NCBI RefSeq assembly: GCF_003432485.1
Contig: NZ_QVNQ01000004.1
Location: forward strand, 1-64,000
DNA from: Actinomadura spongiicola
Lineage (GTDB): Bacteria; Actinomycetota; Actinomycetes; Streptosporangiales; Streptosporangiaceae
DNA: 64,000 bases
Direction of reading: 5' to 3'
The stretch's first letter is position 1; every line of letters begins with the position of its first letter. Shown in pieces: positions 8,534 to 17,214 of this stretch. The position numbers were made by a program, and so were the translations under genes. The notes below the pieces were generated by a model that saw nothing but the letters and a program-made list of their open reading frames with translations, ran no database searches and was not told the DNA's origin.

Positions 8534-9994
8534 TCAGCTGTGCATCTCGGGATGCGCGTCCTTGATCGTGGGCGGCGGGGGCGGGTGCGCGCGGCGGCGG
8601 GTCGTCGCCTGCCGCCGCAGCAGCAGGGCCAGCGACACGGCGAGCGCCGCGGACACGATCGCCAGGGCGACCCGTCCGTCCGCGACGATCGACATGCCGA
8701 GGCCGAGCAGCCCGCCGACGACCCAGACGAGCTGGTGCAGGGTCTCCGAGACCGCGAACGTCGACGAGCGCATCTCCTCGCCGATCTCGCGCTGCACCAC
8801 CGCGTCCATGGACAGCTTCCCGAGGACCTGCCCGAGCCCCGCCGCGGCCGCCACCGCCAGCGCCGCCCACAGGCCGAAGAACGCGGCGCTGACGGCGGAG
8901 ACCACGGTGACGGACGCCAGGGTCGCCGAGACGATCAGCCGGGGCGCGCGGGCCTTCATCCACGCGCCGAGCGTCGTGCCGATCAGGCCGCCCGCTCCGG
9001 CGGCCGCCGCGAGCAGGCCGAGCGCGACGTTGTTGGACACCGGGTCGAACCGTTCCTGCCGCAACAGGAACGCCAGATAGATGATCAGGAAGCCGGACAG
9101 CGCGCGGAGGACGGCGTTCGCCTGCATCGCCTCCGCCACGACGGGGCCGACGCGCGGCAGCGTCCGCCACCGCCGCCGCCGTGCGCCCCGCTCAGCCGAA
9201 ACCCCGTCCGATGCCGCGTCCGGTGCGCCGTCGGGCTTCGATGTCGCCGCCGATTCGGCCATCTCGGCGAGTTCGGCCTCGGGGACGTCCACGTGCCGTG
9301 GCAGCCGCATGGTGAACACGACGCCCAGCAGGAACACGACCGTGCCGATGCGCAGCACCCAGTCCGCGCCGATGAGCAACGCGAGACCGGCGCCGATCGG
9401 CGCGGTGACCGACGCGGCGATCAACCCCGCGAACGCGGACCGCGCGTTCGCCGTCACCAGCGTGATCTCGTCCGGCAGGACGCGGGGGGTCACCGCCGCG
9501 CGCAGCACCCCGTACGCCTTGGACAGCACGAGCACGCCGAACGCGGCGGGCAGGAACGTGACCTGGTCGCCGTGCGGCAGCGCGCTCGCCATCGCCCAGC
9601 ACAGCAGCGCGCGGAGCACGAACGTGCTGGCGATCGCGTACCGGCGGACATGCCGCGCCCGGTCGAGCGCCGGGCCGATCAGTGGGGCGACCAGCGCGAA
9701 CGGCGCCATCGTGACGACGAGGTAGAGGGCGACCTGGCCGCGCGCCTGGTTGACGTCCAGGCCGAAGAACAGCGTTCCGGCGAGGGCGACGGTCACCAGC
9801 GCGTCGCCCGCGGAGTTGAACGCGGACGCCTCGATCAGGCTGCCGAGGCCGCTGCGTCCCGCGCCCTGGGCGTGCGTGACGCGGCGGGTGAGTCGGCCGG
9901 TGCGCGCCATCGCCGCACGCGTGCCGCGCGCCGCCCGCGCCGCACCTCCGGCACCGGCGCGTACGGACCGCCCGAACAGTGTCCGGTCACCCAT
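8534..9994 (-). CDS. MFS transporter, 12-TM type
   Basis: A 486-residue major facilitator protein. Hydrophobic helices start near SLIEASAFNSAGDALVTVAL and continue to a basic tail (LLRRQATTRRRAHPPPPP). A long cytoplasmic loop near the middle is rich in Asp, Ala and Arg. The start ATG at 9994 follows AGGG; the open frame extends far upstream but crosses the divergent promoter region. An MFS gene occupies a similar place near cspB and xpb in M. tuberculosis (from memory Rv0876c). Substrate unknown. Confidence 0.85.
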   Translation of the reverse strand: MGDRTLFGRSVRAGAGGAARAARGTRAAMARTGRLTRRVTHAQGAGRSGLGSLIEASAFNSAGDALVTVALAGTLFFGLDVNQARGQVALYLVVTMAPFALVAPLIGPALDRARHVRRYAIASTFVLRALLCWAMASALPHGDQVTFLPAAFGVLVLSKAYGVLRAAVTPRVLPDEITLVTANARSAFAGLIAASVTAPIGAGLALLIGADWVLRIGTVVFLLGVVFTMRLPRHVDVPEAELAEMAESAATSKPDGAPDAASDGVSAERGARRRRWRTLPRVGPVVAEAMQANAVLRALSGFLIIYLAFLLRQERFDPVSNNVALGLLAAAAGAGGLIGTTLGAWMKARAPRLIVSATLASVTVVSAVSAAFFGLWAALAVAAAAGLGQVLGKLSMDAVVQREIGEEMRSSTFAVSETLHQLVWVVGGLLGLGMSIVADGRVALAIVSAALAVSLALLLRRQATTRRRAHPPPPPTIKDAHPEMHS

Positions 9995-10079
9995 GCGCCC
10001 TGATCTCTCCCCGCGGTCTCCTGGATCCCACCGGCGCCCCGGCCTTTGATTGAGAGTACGTTCCCTGCTGGGAGGCCTG

Positions 10080-10157
10080 CTCACCCATGAGGCGCCGGTG
10101 GTCGTTTTCCCTGGGACGGGTCGTCTGAGTGCCCGGCCACGTCGTTTCATGGGTGAG
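10080..10157. promoter_or_regulatory. Divergent promoter region with a perfect 11-bp inverted repeat
   Basis: CTCACCCATGA (10080-10090) and its exact reverse complement TCATGGGTGAG (10147-10157) are separated by 56 bp between the MFS gene (start 9994, minus) and the DUF3027 gene (GTG 10167, plus). The right arm overlaps GAGAAT at 10155-10160, a possible -10 box six bases before the GTG. The spacing fits two half-sites of a looping or cooperative regulator. No regulator is identified. Confidence 0.55.
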
Positions 10158-10166
10158 AATTGACAC

Positions 10167-11033
10167 GTGAGCCCACTGCCTCAGTCGCCCCGGCCGACCC
10201 GCCGGACCCGCACGCCCGTCGTCGACACCGCCTGCGCCGAGGCCGTCGCCCTCGCCCGCGAGGCCGCGGAGGAGACAGCCCGGCCCGGCCCGGTCGGCGA
10301 GCATCTCGGCCTGCGCGCCGAAGGCGACCGGGTGGTCACGCACTATTTCGAGTGCTTCGACGCCGCCTACGAGGGGTGGCGCTGGGCGGTCACGGTGACG
10401 CGGGCGTCCCGCGCCAAGGTCGTCACCGTCAGCGAGTGCGTCCTGCTGCCGGGCGAGGACGCGCTGCTCGCGCCGCCGTGGGTGCCGTGGCTGGACCGGC
10501 TGCGGCCCGGCGACCTCGGCCCCGGCGACCTGCTGCCGACCGCGCCCGACGACGTCCGGCTCGCGCCCGGCTACGCGCAGGTGGACGACTCCGCCGACCG
10601 CCAGGCGCAGTGGGAGCTCGGGCTCGGCCGCGTCCGGGTCCTGTCCCGGGAGGGACGGGACGAGGCCGCCGCGCGCTGGTACGACGGGGTCGGCGGCCCG
10701 CGTGCGCCGATCGCCGCGTCCGCCCCGGCGCAGTGCTCCACCTGCGGGTTCTTCCTGGTGCTCGCGGGCGAGCTGCGGCAGATGTTCGGGGTGTGCGCGA
10801 ACGAGTACGCGCCCGACGACGGCCGGGTGGTCTCCGCCGACCACGGCTGCGGCGCGCATTCCGAGGCGGTCACGATCCCGGCCCTGTCGGAGCACAGCCC
10901 GCCGGTCGTCGACGAGCTGGGCTACGAGGTCCTGCCGTCGCTCACGGCGGAGGCCGTCGCTCCCGACGAGGCGCCCGTGTCCGTGGACGAGAACGCCGCG
11001 TCCCTGGACGACGAGGCCCTCGGCCACAGCTGA
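10167..11033 (+). CDS. DUF3027 domain protein
   Basis: A 288-residue protein of the actinobacterial DUF3027 family: VGEHLGLRAEGDRVVTHYFEC, then W-rich core (EGWRWAVTVTRA, PPWVPWLDRLRPGDLGPGDLLPT), then a Cys/His cluster (CSTCGFFL near 191-198, CANEY, HGCGAHSE) that looks like a zinc site. The C-terminus is acidic and low in complexity. Function is unknown. It ends 2 nt before the ATPase gene, so the two are translationally coupled. The GTG start has no clear Shine-Dalgarno sequence and looks leaderless. Confidence 0.88.
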   Translation: MSPLPQSPRPTRRTRTPVVDTACAEAVALAREAAEETARPGPVGEHLGLRAEGDRVVTHYFECFDAAYEGWRWAVTVTRASRAKVVTVSECVLLPGEDALLAPPWVPWLDRLRPGDLGPGDLLPTAPDDVRLAPGYAQVDDSADRQAQWELGLGRVRVLSREGRDEAAARWYDGVGGPRAPIAASAPAQCSTCGFFLVLAGELRQMFGVCANEYAPDDGRVVSADHGCGAHSEAVTIPALSEHSPPVVDELGYEVLPSLTAEAVAPDEAPVSVDENAASLDDEALGHS

Positions 11034-11035
11034 CC

Positions 11036-13996
11036 ATGCCGGATCTCGGGACGAGCGCCCTGCGTGAGCGGGTGCTGCGCGCCTGGAGCGAGTTCCCCGC
11101 CCGGTTCCGTGAGGACGCCAACGCCGAGGAGGACTTCGCCCTCGGCGGCTACCGCGACCGCGTGGTGATCGAGCTGGCGCAGAACGCCGCCGACGCCGCG
11201 CTGCGCGCCGCCGTCCCCGGGCGGCTCCGCCTGACCCTCCGCACGTCCCCGCCGGAGGCCGTGCTGACGGCCGCCAACGTCGGTGCGGCGCTGGACGCGG
11301 CGGGCGTGGAGGCGCTGTCCACGCTGCGGGCGTCGGCCAAGCGGGACGACGCCGGCGCGACGGGACGGTTCGGTGTCGGGTTCGCCGCGGTCGCCGCCGT
11401 CAGCGATCGGCCCTCCATCGTCTCGGGCGGGGCGGGCGTGATGTGGTCGCGTGAGCGGGCCCGGGAACTCGTGGAGGGGACCGCGGCGCTCGCCGACGAG
11501 CTGCGGCGGCGCGGCGGGCACGTGCCGCTGCTGCGGTTGCCGTTCGCCCTGGACGAGCCGCCCGAGGTCCCGCCGGGGTTCGACACGGTGGTGCGGCTGC
11601 CGTTGCGGGCCGAGGCGGTGGAGCCCGTCCGGCGGCAGCTCGCGCAGGCGGGCGCGGCGCTGATGCTGGCCCTTCCGGCGCTGGAGAACGTCGAGATCGA
11701 CGTGGACGGTGACGTCCGCGAGCTGACCGCCGAGCATCGTCCGTCCGGGGAGACGGTCATCAACGGGTCGATGTGGCGAACCGTGGAGGCGCACGGGGGA
11801 ACGCCCTCGGCGCTGTTGGAAGACCGTCCCGTGGAGGAGCGCGCCCGGCCGTTCTGGCAGGTGCGGTGGGCACTGCCAGAGGACGGTCTGCCCGAGGGCA
11901 CCCCGGAAGTCCTGCACGCGCCCACACCCAGTGACGAACGCTTGGGCCTGCCCGCGCTGCTCATCGCGTCGTTTCCGCTGGCACCCGACCGGCGTCACGT
12001 CGCGACCGGGCCGCTGACCGATTTCCTCGTCGACCGGGTCGCGGACACCTACGTGCGGCTGCTGGAGGAACTTCCGGTCTCGCCGCGCGTGCTCGGGCTC
12101 GTCCCCGGCCCGGTCGGCGCCGGGGAACTCGACGCCCGGGTGCGGCGCGCGATCAGGGAGCGCCTCCCGGACGCGCCGCTGCTGCCCGACCGGACACGCG
12201 GACGCGACGCGGTCACCGTGGACGCGCCCGCCGCGTTCGTCGAGTTCCTGGGCGAGGTCGTGGCCGGGCTGCTGCCGCCGGAATGGCCGGCGCGGAGCCC
12301 GGCGCTCGCCGCGCTCGGCGTCCGCCGGGTCGAACTCGCCGACGTCATCGACGAGCTGGCCGCTGTGGACCGCGAACCGGCGTGGTGGCACCAGATGTAC
12401 GGGACGCTCGCCGGGGCCGCCACAGACGCTCTGGGGGCCCTTCCGGTGCCGTTGGCCGGGACCGCCGGGAGGACGGTGCGCGGCCCGCGCGGGCTGCTGA
12501 TCGCCGACGGCGTCGATCCCGGCGGTCTGGACGCGCTGGGCCTGCGGTTCGTCCACCCGGAGGCGGTGCATCCGCTGCTGGCGCGGCTCGGCGCCGTCGA
12601 GGCGGGGCCGCGGGCCGTCCTCGCCGACGACGCCGTGCGCGCCGCCGTCCGGGAGTCGCTGGAGTCCGACGACCCCGACGCGGTCGCCGAGGCGGTCCTG
12701 GGGCTGGTCGCGGCCGCGCGGATCGACCCCGGTGAGGAGCCCTGGCTCGCGGAGCTGGCCCTGCCCGGCGACGACGGCGACCTCTACCCGGCGGGCGAGC
12801 TGCTCCTGCCCGAGAGTCCGCTGCGTGCCCTCATGGCCGAGGACGCGCCGTTCGGGGTGGTGGACGGCGACCTGCTCCGAAAGTGGGGCGCGGACACGCT
12901 CACCGCCGTCGGCGTCCTGGACGGGTTCGCCCTCGCGAGGGCCGAGGACGTGAACCTCGCCGGGCTCGCCGACGAGGCGGAGACCCTCGACCTCGATGAC
13001 GAGGACCTGTGGGCAGAGGACGTCCTGCGGCGCACCGGCCCGGCCGACCTTCCGCCGCTCGTCCCGGAGTTCGTGGCCGTCCGTGACCTCGAACTCGTCG
13101 ACGACTGGTCCGCGGCGTTGCGCGTTCTCGCGGAGCCGCCCTTGCGGGCCGCGATCGTCGATCCGGTTCATGTGGCGTTGCACGACGGTCGGCGAGTGAC
13201 TGTTCCGTCCTACACGGCGTGGTGGCTGCGCCGTCACCGCGTCCTGGACGGGCGCCGTCCCGGCGAGTACACCCTGCACGGGGACGAGGCCCTGGAAGGG
13301 CTCTACGACGTCGCGCCCGAAGGTCTGGACGAGCGATTCCTTCTCGCTTTGGGCGTCCGCACGTCCCTGGAGGATCTGCTCGACGAACCCGGAGGCGCCC
13401 AAGAGCTGCTCGACCGGCTCGGTGACCCGGAACGGTCTGTCACCCGGGCGCGACTGGGCGGGCTGTACACGGCCCTGGCCGACACTCCGGACGTGACCGT
13501 CGAACCACCCGACCGTGTGCGGACGGTCGTGGACGGTGAGGCCGAGGTGGTGGACGCCGCCGACGCCCTCGTCCTGGACGCCCCCGACCTTCTCCCGCTC
13601 CTGCGGGGCCAACCGCTGGTCATCGCCGCCCAAGGACGGGACGTGCGGCTCGCCGAACTCCTCGACCTGCCCCTGGCCGGTGAAGAGGTACCGGGCGTCG
13701 TCCAGTCGGAGGGCGAGAAACGACCCGTGCCCGACGCGGTCAGGTCCGTCCTATCGGACGCGCCCGCCGACTACCTCGCCCACGATCGGCTCGTCGTGGA
13801 CGGCCAGGAAGTGCCGTGGTGGACCAGAGACGGCGAAGTACGCGCGAGCGGGACCGCGGGCCTGGCCCGCGCACTGGCGTGGTCCACGGGGAACTGGGCG
13901 TCCCGGCTGATCGTCGAGGCGGTCCTGCGCGCCCCGGACGCGCTGCCGGACCTCCTGGCCGAGACCGACCTGGACCCCCTCGCCGGGGAGCACTAA
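11036..13996 (+). CDS. Sacsin/Hsp90-like GHKL ATPase-domain protein
   Basis: A 986-residue protein. The N-terminal 250 residues carry a GHKL nucleotide site of sacsin/Hsp90 type: N-box ELAQNAADAAL (about 42-52) and G2-box GRFGVGFAAVAAV (about 111-123). A long acidic, Leu-rich remainder has no recognised catalytic motif. ATP binding is a family expectation; its cellular role is not described that I know of. The ATG at 11036 is two bases after the DUF3027 stop codon. Its stop overlaps the convergent DUF2530 gene by four bases (CTAA at 13993-13996). Confidence 0.85.
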   Translation: MPDLGTSALRERVLRAWSEFPARFREDANAEEDFALGGYRDRVVIELAQNAADAALRAAVPGRLRLTLRTSPPEAVLTAANVGAALDAAGVEALSTLRASAKRDDAGATGRFGVGFAAVAAVSDRPSIVSGGAGVMWSRERARELVEGTAALADELRRRGGHVPLLRLPFALDEPPEVPPGFDTVVRLPLRAEAVEPVRRQLAQAGAALMLALPALENVEIDVDGDVRELTAEHRPSGETVINGSMWRTVEAHGGTPSALLEDRPVEERARPFWQVRWALPEDGLPEGTPEVLHAPTPSDERLGLPALLIASFPLAPDRRHVATGPLTDFLVDRVADTYVRLLEELPVSPRVLGLVPGPVGAGELDARVRRAIRERLPDAPLLPDRTRGRDAVTVDAPAAFVEFLGEVVAGLLPPEWPARSPALAALGVRRVELADVIDELAAVDREPAWWHQMYGTLAGAATDALGALPVPLAGTAGRTVRGPRGLLIADGVDPGGLDALGLRFVHPEAVHPLLARLGAVEAGPRAVLADDAVRAAVRESLESDDPDAVAEAVLGLVAAARIDPGEEPWLAELALPGDDGDLYPAGELLLPESPLRALMAEDAPFGVVDGDLLRKWGADTLTAVGVLDGFALARAEDVNLAGLADEAETLDLDDEDLWAEDVLRRTGPADLPPLVPEFVAVRDLELVDDWSAALRVLAEPPLRAAIVDPVHVALHDGRRVTVPSYTAWWLRRHRVLDGRRPGEYTLHGDEALEGLYDVAPEGLDERFLLALGVRTSLEDLLDEPGGAQELLDRLGDPERSVTRARLGGLYTALADTPDVTVEPPDRVRTVVDGEAEVVDAADALVLDAPDLLPLLRGQPLVIAAQGRDVRLAELLDLPLAGEEVPGVVQSEGEKRPVPDAVRSVLSDAPADYLAHDRLVVDGQEVPWWTRDGEVRASGTAGLARALAWSTGNWASRLIVEAVLRAPDALPDLLAETDLDPLAGEH

Positions 13997-14253
13997 CCGG
14001 CGTGCTCGCGCCGTTCGGCGCGGGCGGCCTCCTGGCGGGCGCGCTGGGATTGGAGCCTCGGGACGTACCAGACGCCGAACATGCCGCTCGCGAAGCCCGT
14101 CACGCACACCCACAACCACCAGCGGTCCTCGGACGGCAACCCGACGATGAGCAGCACGACGAACGCCACCGCCCAGGCGGCCGCGCCCGCGGCCGCGATG
14201 CGGACGTCGTTGGTCTTCATGGGCGGCGGATCCGGGCGGCGCGGTCGCGTCAT
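13993..14253 (-). CDS. DUF2530 membrane protein
   Basis: An 86-residue protein with a Pro/Arg N-terminus, two hydrophobic helices (AAGAAAWAVAFVVLLIVGL and the WWLWVCVTGFASGMFGVWYV segment) and a charged C-terminal tail (RLQSQRARQEAARAERREHAG). This matches DUF2530. From memory, M. tuberculosis has a DUF2530 gene next to DUF3027 (Rv0882/Rv0883c), consistent with the neighbourhood here. Function unknown. Confidence 0.85.
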   Translation of the reverse strand: MTRPRRPDPPPMKTNDVRIAAAGAAAWAVAFVVLLIVGLPSEDRWWLWVCVTGFASGMFGVWYVPRLQSQRARQEAARAERREHAG

Positions 14254-14376
14254 GCGGTCAGGTTACGCGCCGGTCGCCCCGCCGTCCCGTACGACCCCGC
14301 CGATGACCAGCCGGAAACCGGCGACCGGGCCTTCGGCGGGCCGAATCCGCATGGCAGCATGGCAGACAGGAGACCA

Positions 14377-14922
14377 ATGACGATGACAGCGCCAATGACA
14401 GGGCCGAAGACCGAGCCGGCCACTGAGCCGGCCACCGAACCGGAGACCGAGCCGAAGATTCGAGGCCGGGGGGAGTCCGCGCCGGGGCTGGCCGAAGAGC
14501 TGCGCATCTCGATCGCGCGACTGTCGAGGCGCCTGCGTACCCTGCGTCGACCGGCGGGCGGAGCCTCGGGCGCGGACGGCCCGGCGCCGCTGACGCTCAC
14601 CCAGTTCGCCGCGCTCGCCGCGATCGAGCGGCACGGGTCGATGACGCCACGGGAACTGGCCGACCACGAGAAGGTCCAGCCGCCCTCGATGACCCGCGTG
14701 ATCGCGTTCCTGGAGGAGCGGGGCCTCGTCGCGCGCAGCCCCCACCCGACGGACGGCCGCCAGGTCGTGCTGAACGCGACCGAGGCGGGCTCCGAGCTGC
14801 TGGCGGACGAGCGGCGCCGCAAAGAGGCGTGGCTGGCCAGGAGGCTCACCGAGCTGACCGACGACGAGCGGGAGATCCTCCGCCGGGCGGCGCCGATCAT
14901 CGACAAACTCAGCCGTTCCTGA
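14377..14922 (+). CDS. MarR family transcriptional regulator
   Basis: A 181-residue regulator. The first 35 residues are a disordered Thr-Glu-Pro repeat (TEPATEPATEPETEP); the MarR winged helix follows, with LTLTQFAALAAIERHGSMTPRELADHEKV, recognition helix PPSMTRVIAFLEERGL and wing RSPHPTDGRQVVLNAT. ATGs at 14377 and 14383 both follow GGAG. The MFS gene begins 47 bp after its stop, with a matching inverted repeat over the start codon, so this is probably the local repressor. A marR gene sits in the same neighbourhood in M. tuberculosis (from memory Rv0880). Confidence 0.92.
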   Translation: MTMTAPMTGPKTEPATEPATEPETEPKIRGRGESAPGLAEELRISIARLSRRLRTLRRPAGGASGADGPAPLTLTQFAALAAIERHGSMTPRELADHEKVQPPSMTRVIAFLEERGLVARSPHPTDGRQVVLNATEAGSELLADERRRKEAWLARRLTELTDDEREILRRAAPIIDKLSRS

Positions 14923-14957
14923 GCGCGCTTGCCGGAATGCCGGAGGTCCGGATACCG

Positions 14958-14983
14958 TTAGCAGGGTTAATGACTTCTGCTAA
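14958..14983. promoter_or_regulatory. Candidate MarR operator over the MFS start codon
   Basis: The arms TTAGCAG (14958-14964) and CTGCTAA (14977-14983) form a perfect 7-bp inverted repeat with a 12-bp spacer containing GTTAATG, the MFS start (ATG at 14970). Half-sites about 19 bp apart suit a MarR dimer or pair of dimers. TTAGC-type half-sites are common for MarR proteins. The -10-like TACCGT (14953-14958) adjoins the left arm, so binding would block both transcription and translation start. Confidence 0.6.
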
Positions 14984-16541
14984 GGAAAAACCCGACGAGG
15001 CCGAGGGGGCCACGAGAAGCCGCCCCCACGGCCGACGGCCCGTGCGCGTCCACCACGCGGCCGTACCCCCCGTCACCCCCACCAGCCCCTCCAGCCCCTC
15101 CAGCCCCTCCAAGCCGACCGGCCACATCGCCCCGACCGCCGTCATCACCAAGGCGGACGTGACGGAGCCGGAGCGGACCGACGTCCCCCAGCCGGTCGAA
15201 CCCGTCGAGCCGAGCGAGAACGCCGTGCTCGCCGCCGACGAGGAGCCGGAGGCCCCGCGGTCCGGGGGCATGTTCCGGTCCCTGCGCGTCCGCAACTACC
15301 GGCTCTACGCCGCGGGCCAGGTCGTCTCCAACACCGGCACGTGGATGCAGCGCATCGCGCAGGACTGGCTCGTCCTCGAACTGACGCTCGGCAGCGGCAC
15401 CGCGCTCGGCATCACCACCGGCCTCCAGTTCCTGCCCCTGCTGCTGTTCGGCCTGTGGGGCGGCGTCATCGCCGACCGCTACTCCAAGCGGCTCCTGCTG
15501 ATGCTCACGCAGACGGCCATGGGCGTCCTCGCGCTCATCCTCGGCTTCCTCGCGATCACCGGCGCCGCGCAGGTGTGGCACGTCTACGTGCTGGCGTTCG
15601 GCCTCGGCCTCGCGACCGTCATCGACAACCCGGCCAGACAGTCGTTCGTCGTGGAGATGGTCGGCAAACGCGACCTGCCGAACGCGATCGCGCTGAACAG
15701 CGCCACGTTCAACGGCGCCCGCCTCCTCGGCCCCGCCGTCGCCGGTGTGCTGATCGCGCTGATCGGCACGGGCCCGGTGTTCCTGGTGAACGCGGCGTCG
15801 TTCGGCGCCGTCCTGTTCGGCCTCTACGCGATGCGGACGGACGAGCTCCACCCCGCCGACCCGGTGAAACGCGCCAAGGGACAGCTCCGCGAGGGCCTGC
15901 GCTACGTCCGCGGACGGCGCGACCTGATGCTGATCATCATCCTGATCGGGTTCCTCGCCATGTTCGGCATGAACTTCGGCACCACGGTCGCGCTCGTCGC
16001 CAAGGAGGTCTTCCACACCGACGCGTCCGCGTTCGGCCTCGCGTCCAGCATGCTCGCGCTCGGCGCGCTGGCCGGCGCGCTGATCGCCGCGCGGCGGGTG
16101 GCCAGGCCGCGGCTGCGGCTGCTGGTGGCCGTGGGCCTGACGTTCGGCGTGCTGGAGATCATCACCGGTCTGATGCCGACGTACTGGTCGTTCCTGGCGC
16201 TGCTCGTCCCCACCGGCGTCGCGATGATGACGATCATGACGGCGGCCAACTCCAGCATCCAGCTCGGCGTCGCGCCCGAGATGCGCGGCCGGGTCATGGG
16301 CCTGTACATGCTGGTGTTCCTCGGGTCGAACCCGCTCGGCGCCCCCACGGTCGGCTGGATGGCCGAGCATTTCGGCGCGCGCACGAGCATCGTCGCCGGA
16401 GGCCTGATCTCCGCCCTCGCCTCGCTCGCCGTCGGCGCGCTGGCCGCGCGGGACCATCCCGCGCTCGCCCGTCTCCGGCGGGGCGCCCTCGCCTCCCGCG
16501 TGTCGCGGGCTTCCCGCGCCTCCGGTGCTCGATCCGCGTGA
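14970..16541 (+). CDS. MFS exporter, EntS/MFS_3-like
   Basis: A 523-residue transporter. A long cytoplasmic N-terminal tail (about 1-100) rich in Pro, Ser and Val (SPSSPSSPSKPT) precedes the 12-helix MFS core starting at FRSLRVRNYRLYAAGQVVSNTGTWMQRIAQDW, a typical MFS_3/EntS signature. Motif A-like GVIADRYSKR is present. No Shine-Dalgarno sequence precedes the ATG; initiation looks leaderless or near-leaderless. The adjacent MarR gene and operator imply induction by the exported compound. Confidence 0.88.
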   Translation: MTSAKEKPDEAEGATRSRPHGRRPVRVHHAAVPPVTPTSPSSPSSPSKPTGHIAPTAVITKADVTEPERTDVPQPVEPVEPSENAVLAADEEPEAPRSGGMFRSLRVRNYRLYAAGQVVSNTGTWMQRIAQDWLVLELTLGSGTALGITTGLQFLPLLLFGLWGGVIADRYSKRLLLMLTQTAMGVLALILGFLAITGAAQVWHVYVLAFGLGLATVIDNPARQSFVVEMVGKRDLPNAIALNSATFNGARLLGPAVAGVLIALIGTGPVFLVNAASFGAVLFGLYAMRTDELHPADPVKRAKGQLREGLRYVRGRRDLMLIIILIGFLAMFGMNFGTTVALVAKEVFHTDASAFGLASSMLALGALAGALIAARRVARPRLRLLVAVGLTFGVLEIITGLMPTYWSFLALLVPTGVAMMTIMTAANSSIQLGVAPEMRGRVMGLYMLVFLGSNPLGAPTVGWMAEHFGARTSIVAGGLISALASLAVGALAARDHPALARLRRGALASRVSRASRASGARSA

Positions 16542-16593
16542 CAACGGGTGCCATCTGCTGAAATGCTGACCGGGTGGCCCTCCGGACGCTCCC

Positions 16594-17214
16594 ATGAGGC
16601 TTTTCGTGGCGCTCGTACCGCCACCGGACGTGCTTGACGAGCTTGAGGAGGCCGTCCGCCCGCATCGCGACGCGGTGCCCGGACTGCGATGGGTACGGCG
16701 TGAGCTGTTGCACGTCACGTTGACGTTCCTCGGCGAGGTCGACGACCGCACCCTGGCCCGGCTGCTGCCCCGGCTCGAACGCGCCGTCGCCCGGCACGAG
16801 CGGATGTCGCTGTCGCTGGCGGGCGCGGGCGCCTTCCCCGGCAGCGGAACGCACGCCCGCGTCCTGTGGACGGGACTGTTCGGCGACCGTCGCGGCATGG
16901 CGCGGCTCGCGGCGTCGACCACGGCCGCCGGGCGCCGCGTCGGGACGCTGCCCGACAAGCACCGGGGATTCCGGCCCCACCTGACGTTGGCGCGGTCCAG
17001 GAGGCCCGTGGACGTCCGCCCCCTCCTGGAGGCGCTGTCGGCGTTCGCGAGCGCGCCGTGGACGGCCGAGTCGGTCCAGCTGATGCGCAGCCACCTGCCC
17101 GGCAAGGAGTACGGCGAGCTGACCTACGAGTCGCTGAAGACGTGGTCGCTGCGTCAGAGCTCGGGCGGCGGCGGCGCGGGACGGTCGTCCGGCGGCCCCC
17201 ACGGAAGGCCGTAG
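16594..17214 (+). CDS. thpR: RNA 2',3'-cyclic phosphodiesterase (ThpR)
   Basis: A 206-residue 2H phosphoesterase. The two catalytic HxTx motifs are H40-V-T-L (LLHVTLTFLGEV) and H129-L-T-L (FRPHLTLAR). The N-terminus MRLFVALVPP is the family signature. It should hydrolyse 2',3'-cyclic phosphate termini of RNA. The last 20 residues are Gly/Ser/Arg-rich and overlap the convergent membrane-protein gene by 61 bp, so the exact 3' end may be recent. Confidence 0.92.
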   Translation: MRLFVALVPPPDVLDELEEAVRPHRDAVPGLRWVRRELLHVTLTFLGEVDDRTLARLLPRLERAVARHERMSLSLAGAGAFPGSGTHARVLWTGLFGDRRGMARLAASTTAAGRRVGTLPDKHRGFRPHLTLARSRRPVDVRPLLEALSAFASAPWTAESVQLMRSHLPGKEYGELTYESLKTWSLRQSSGGGGAGRSSGGPHGRP

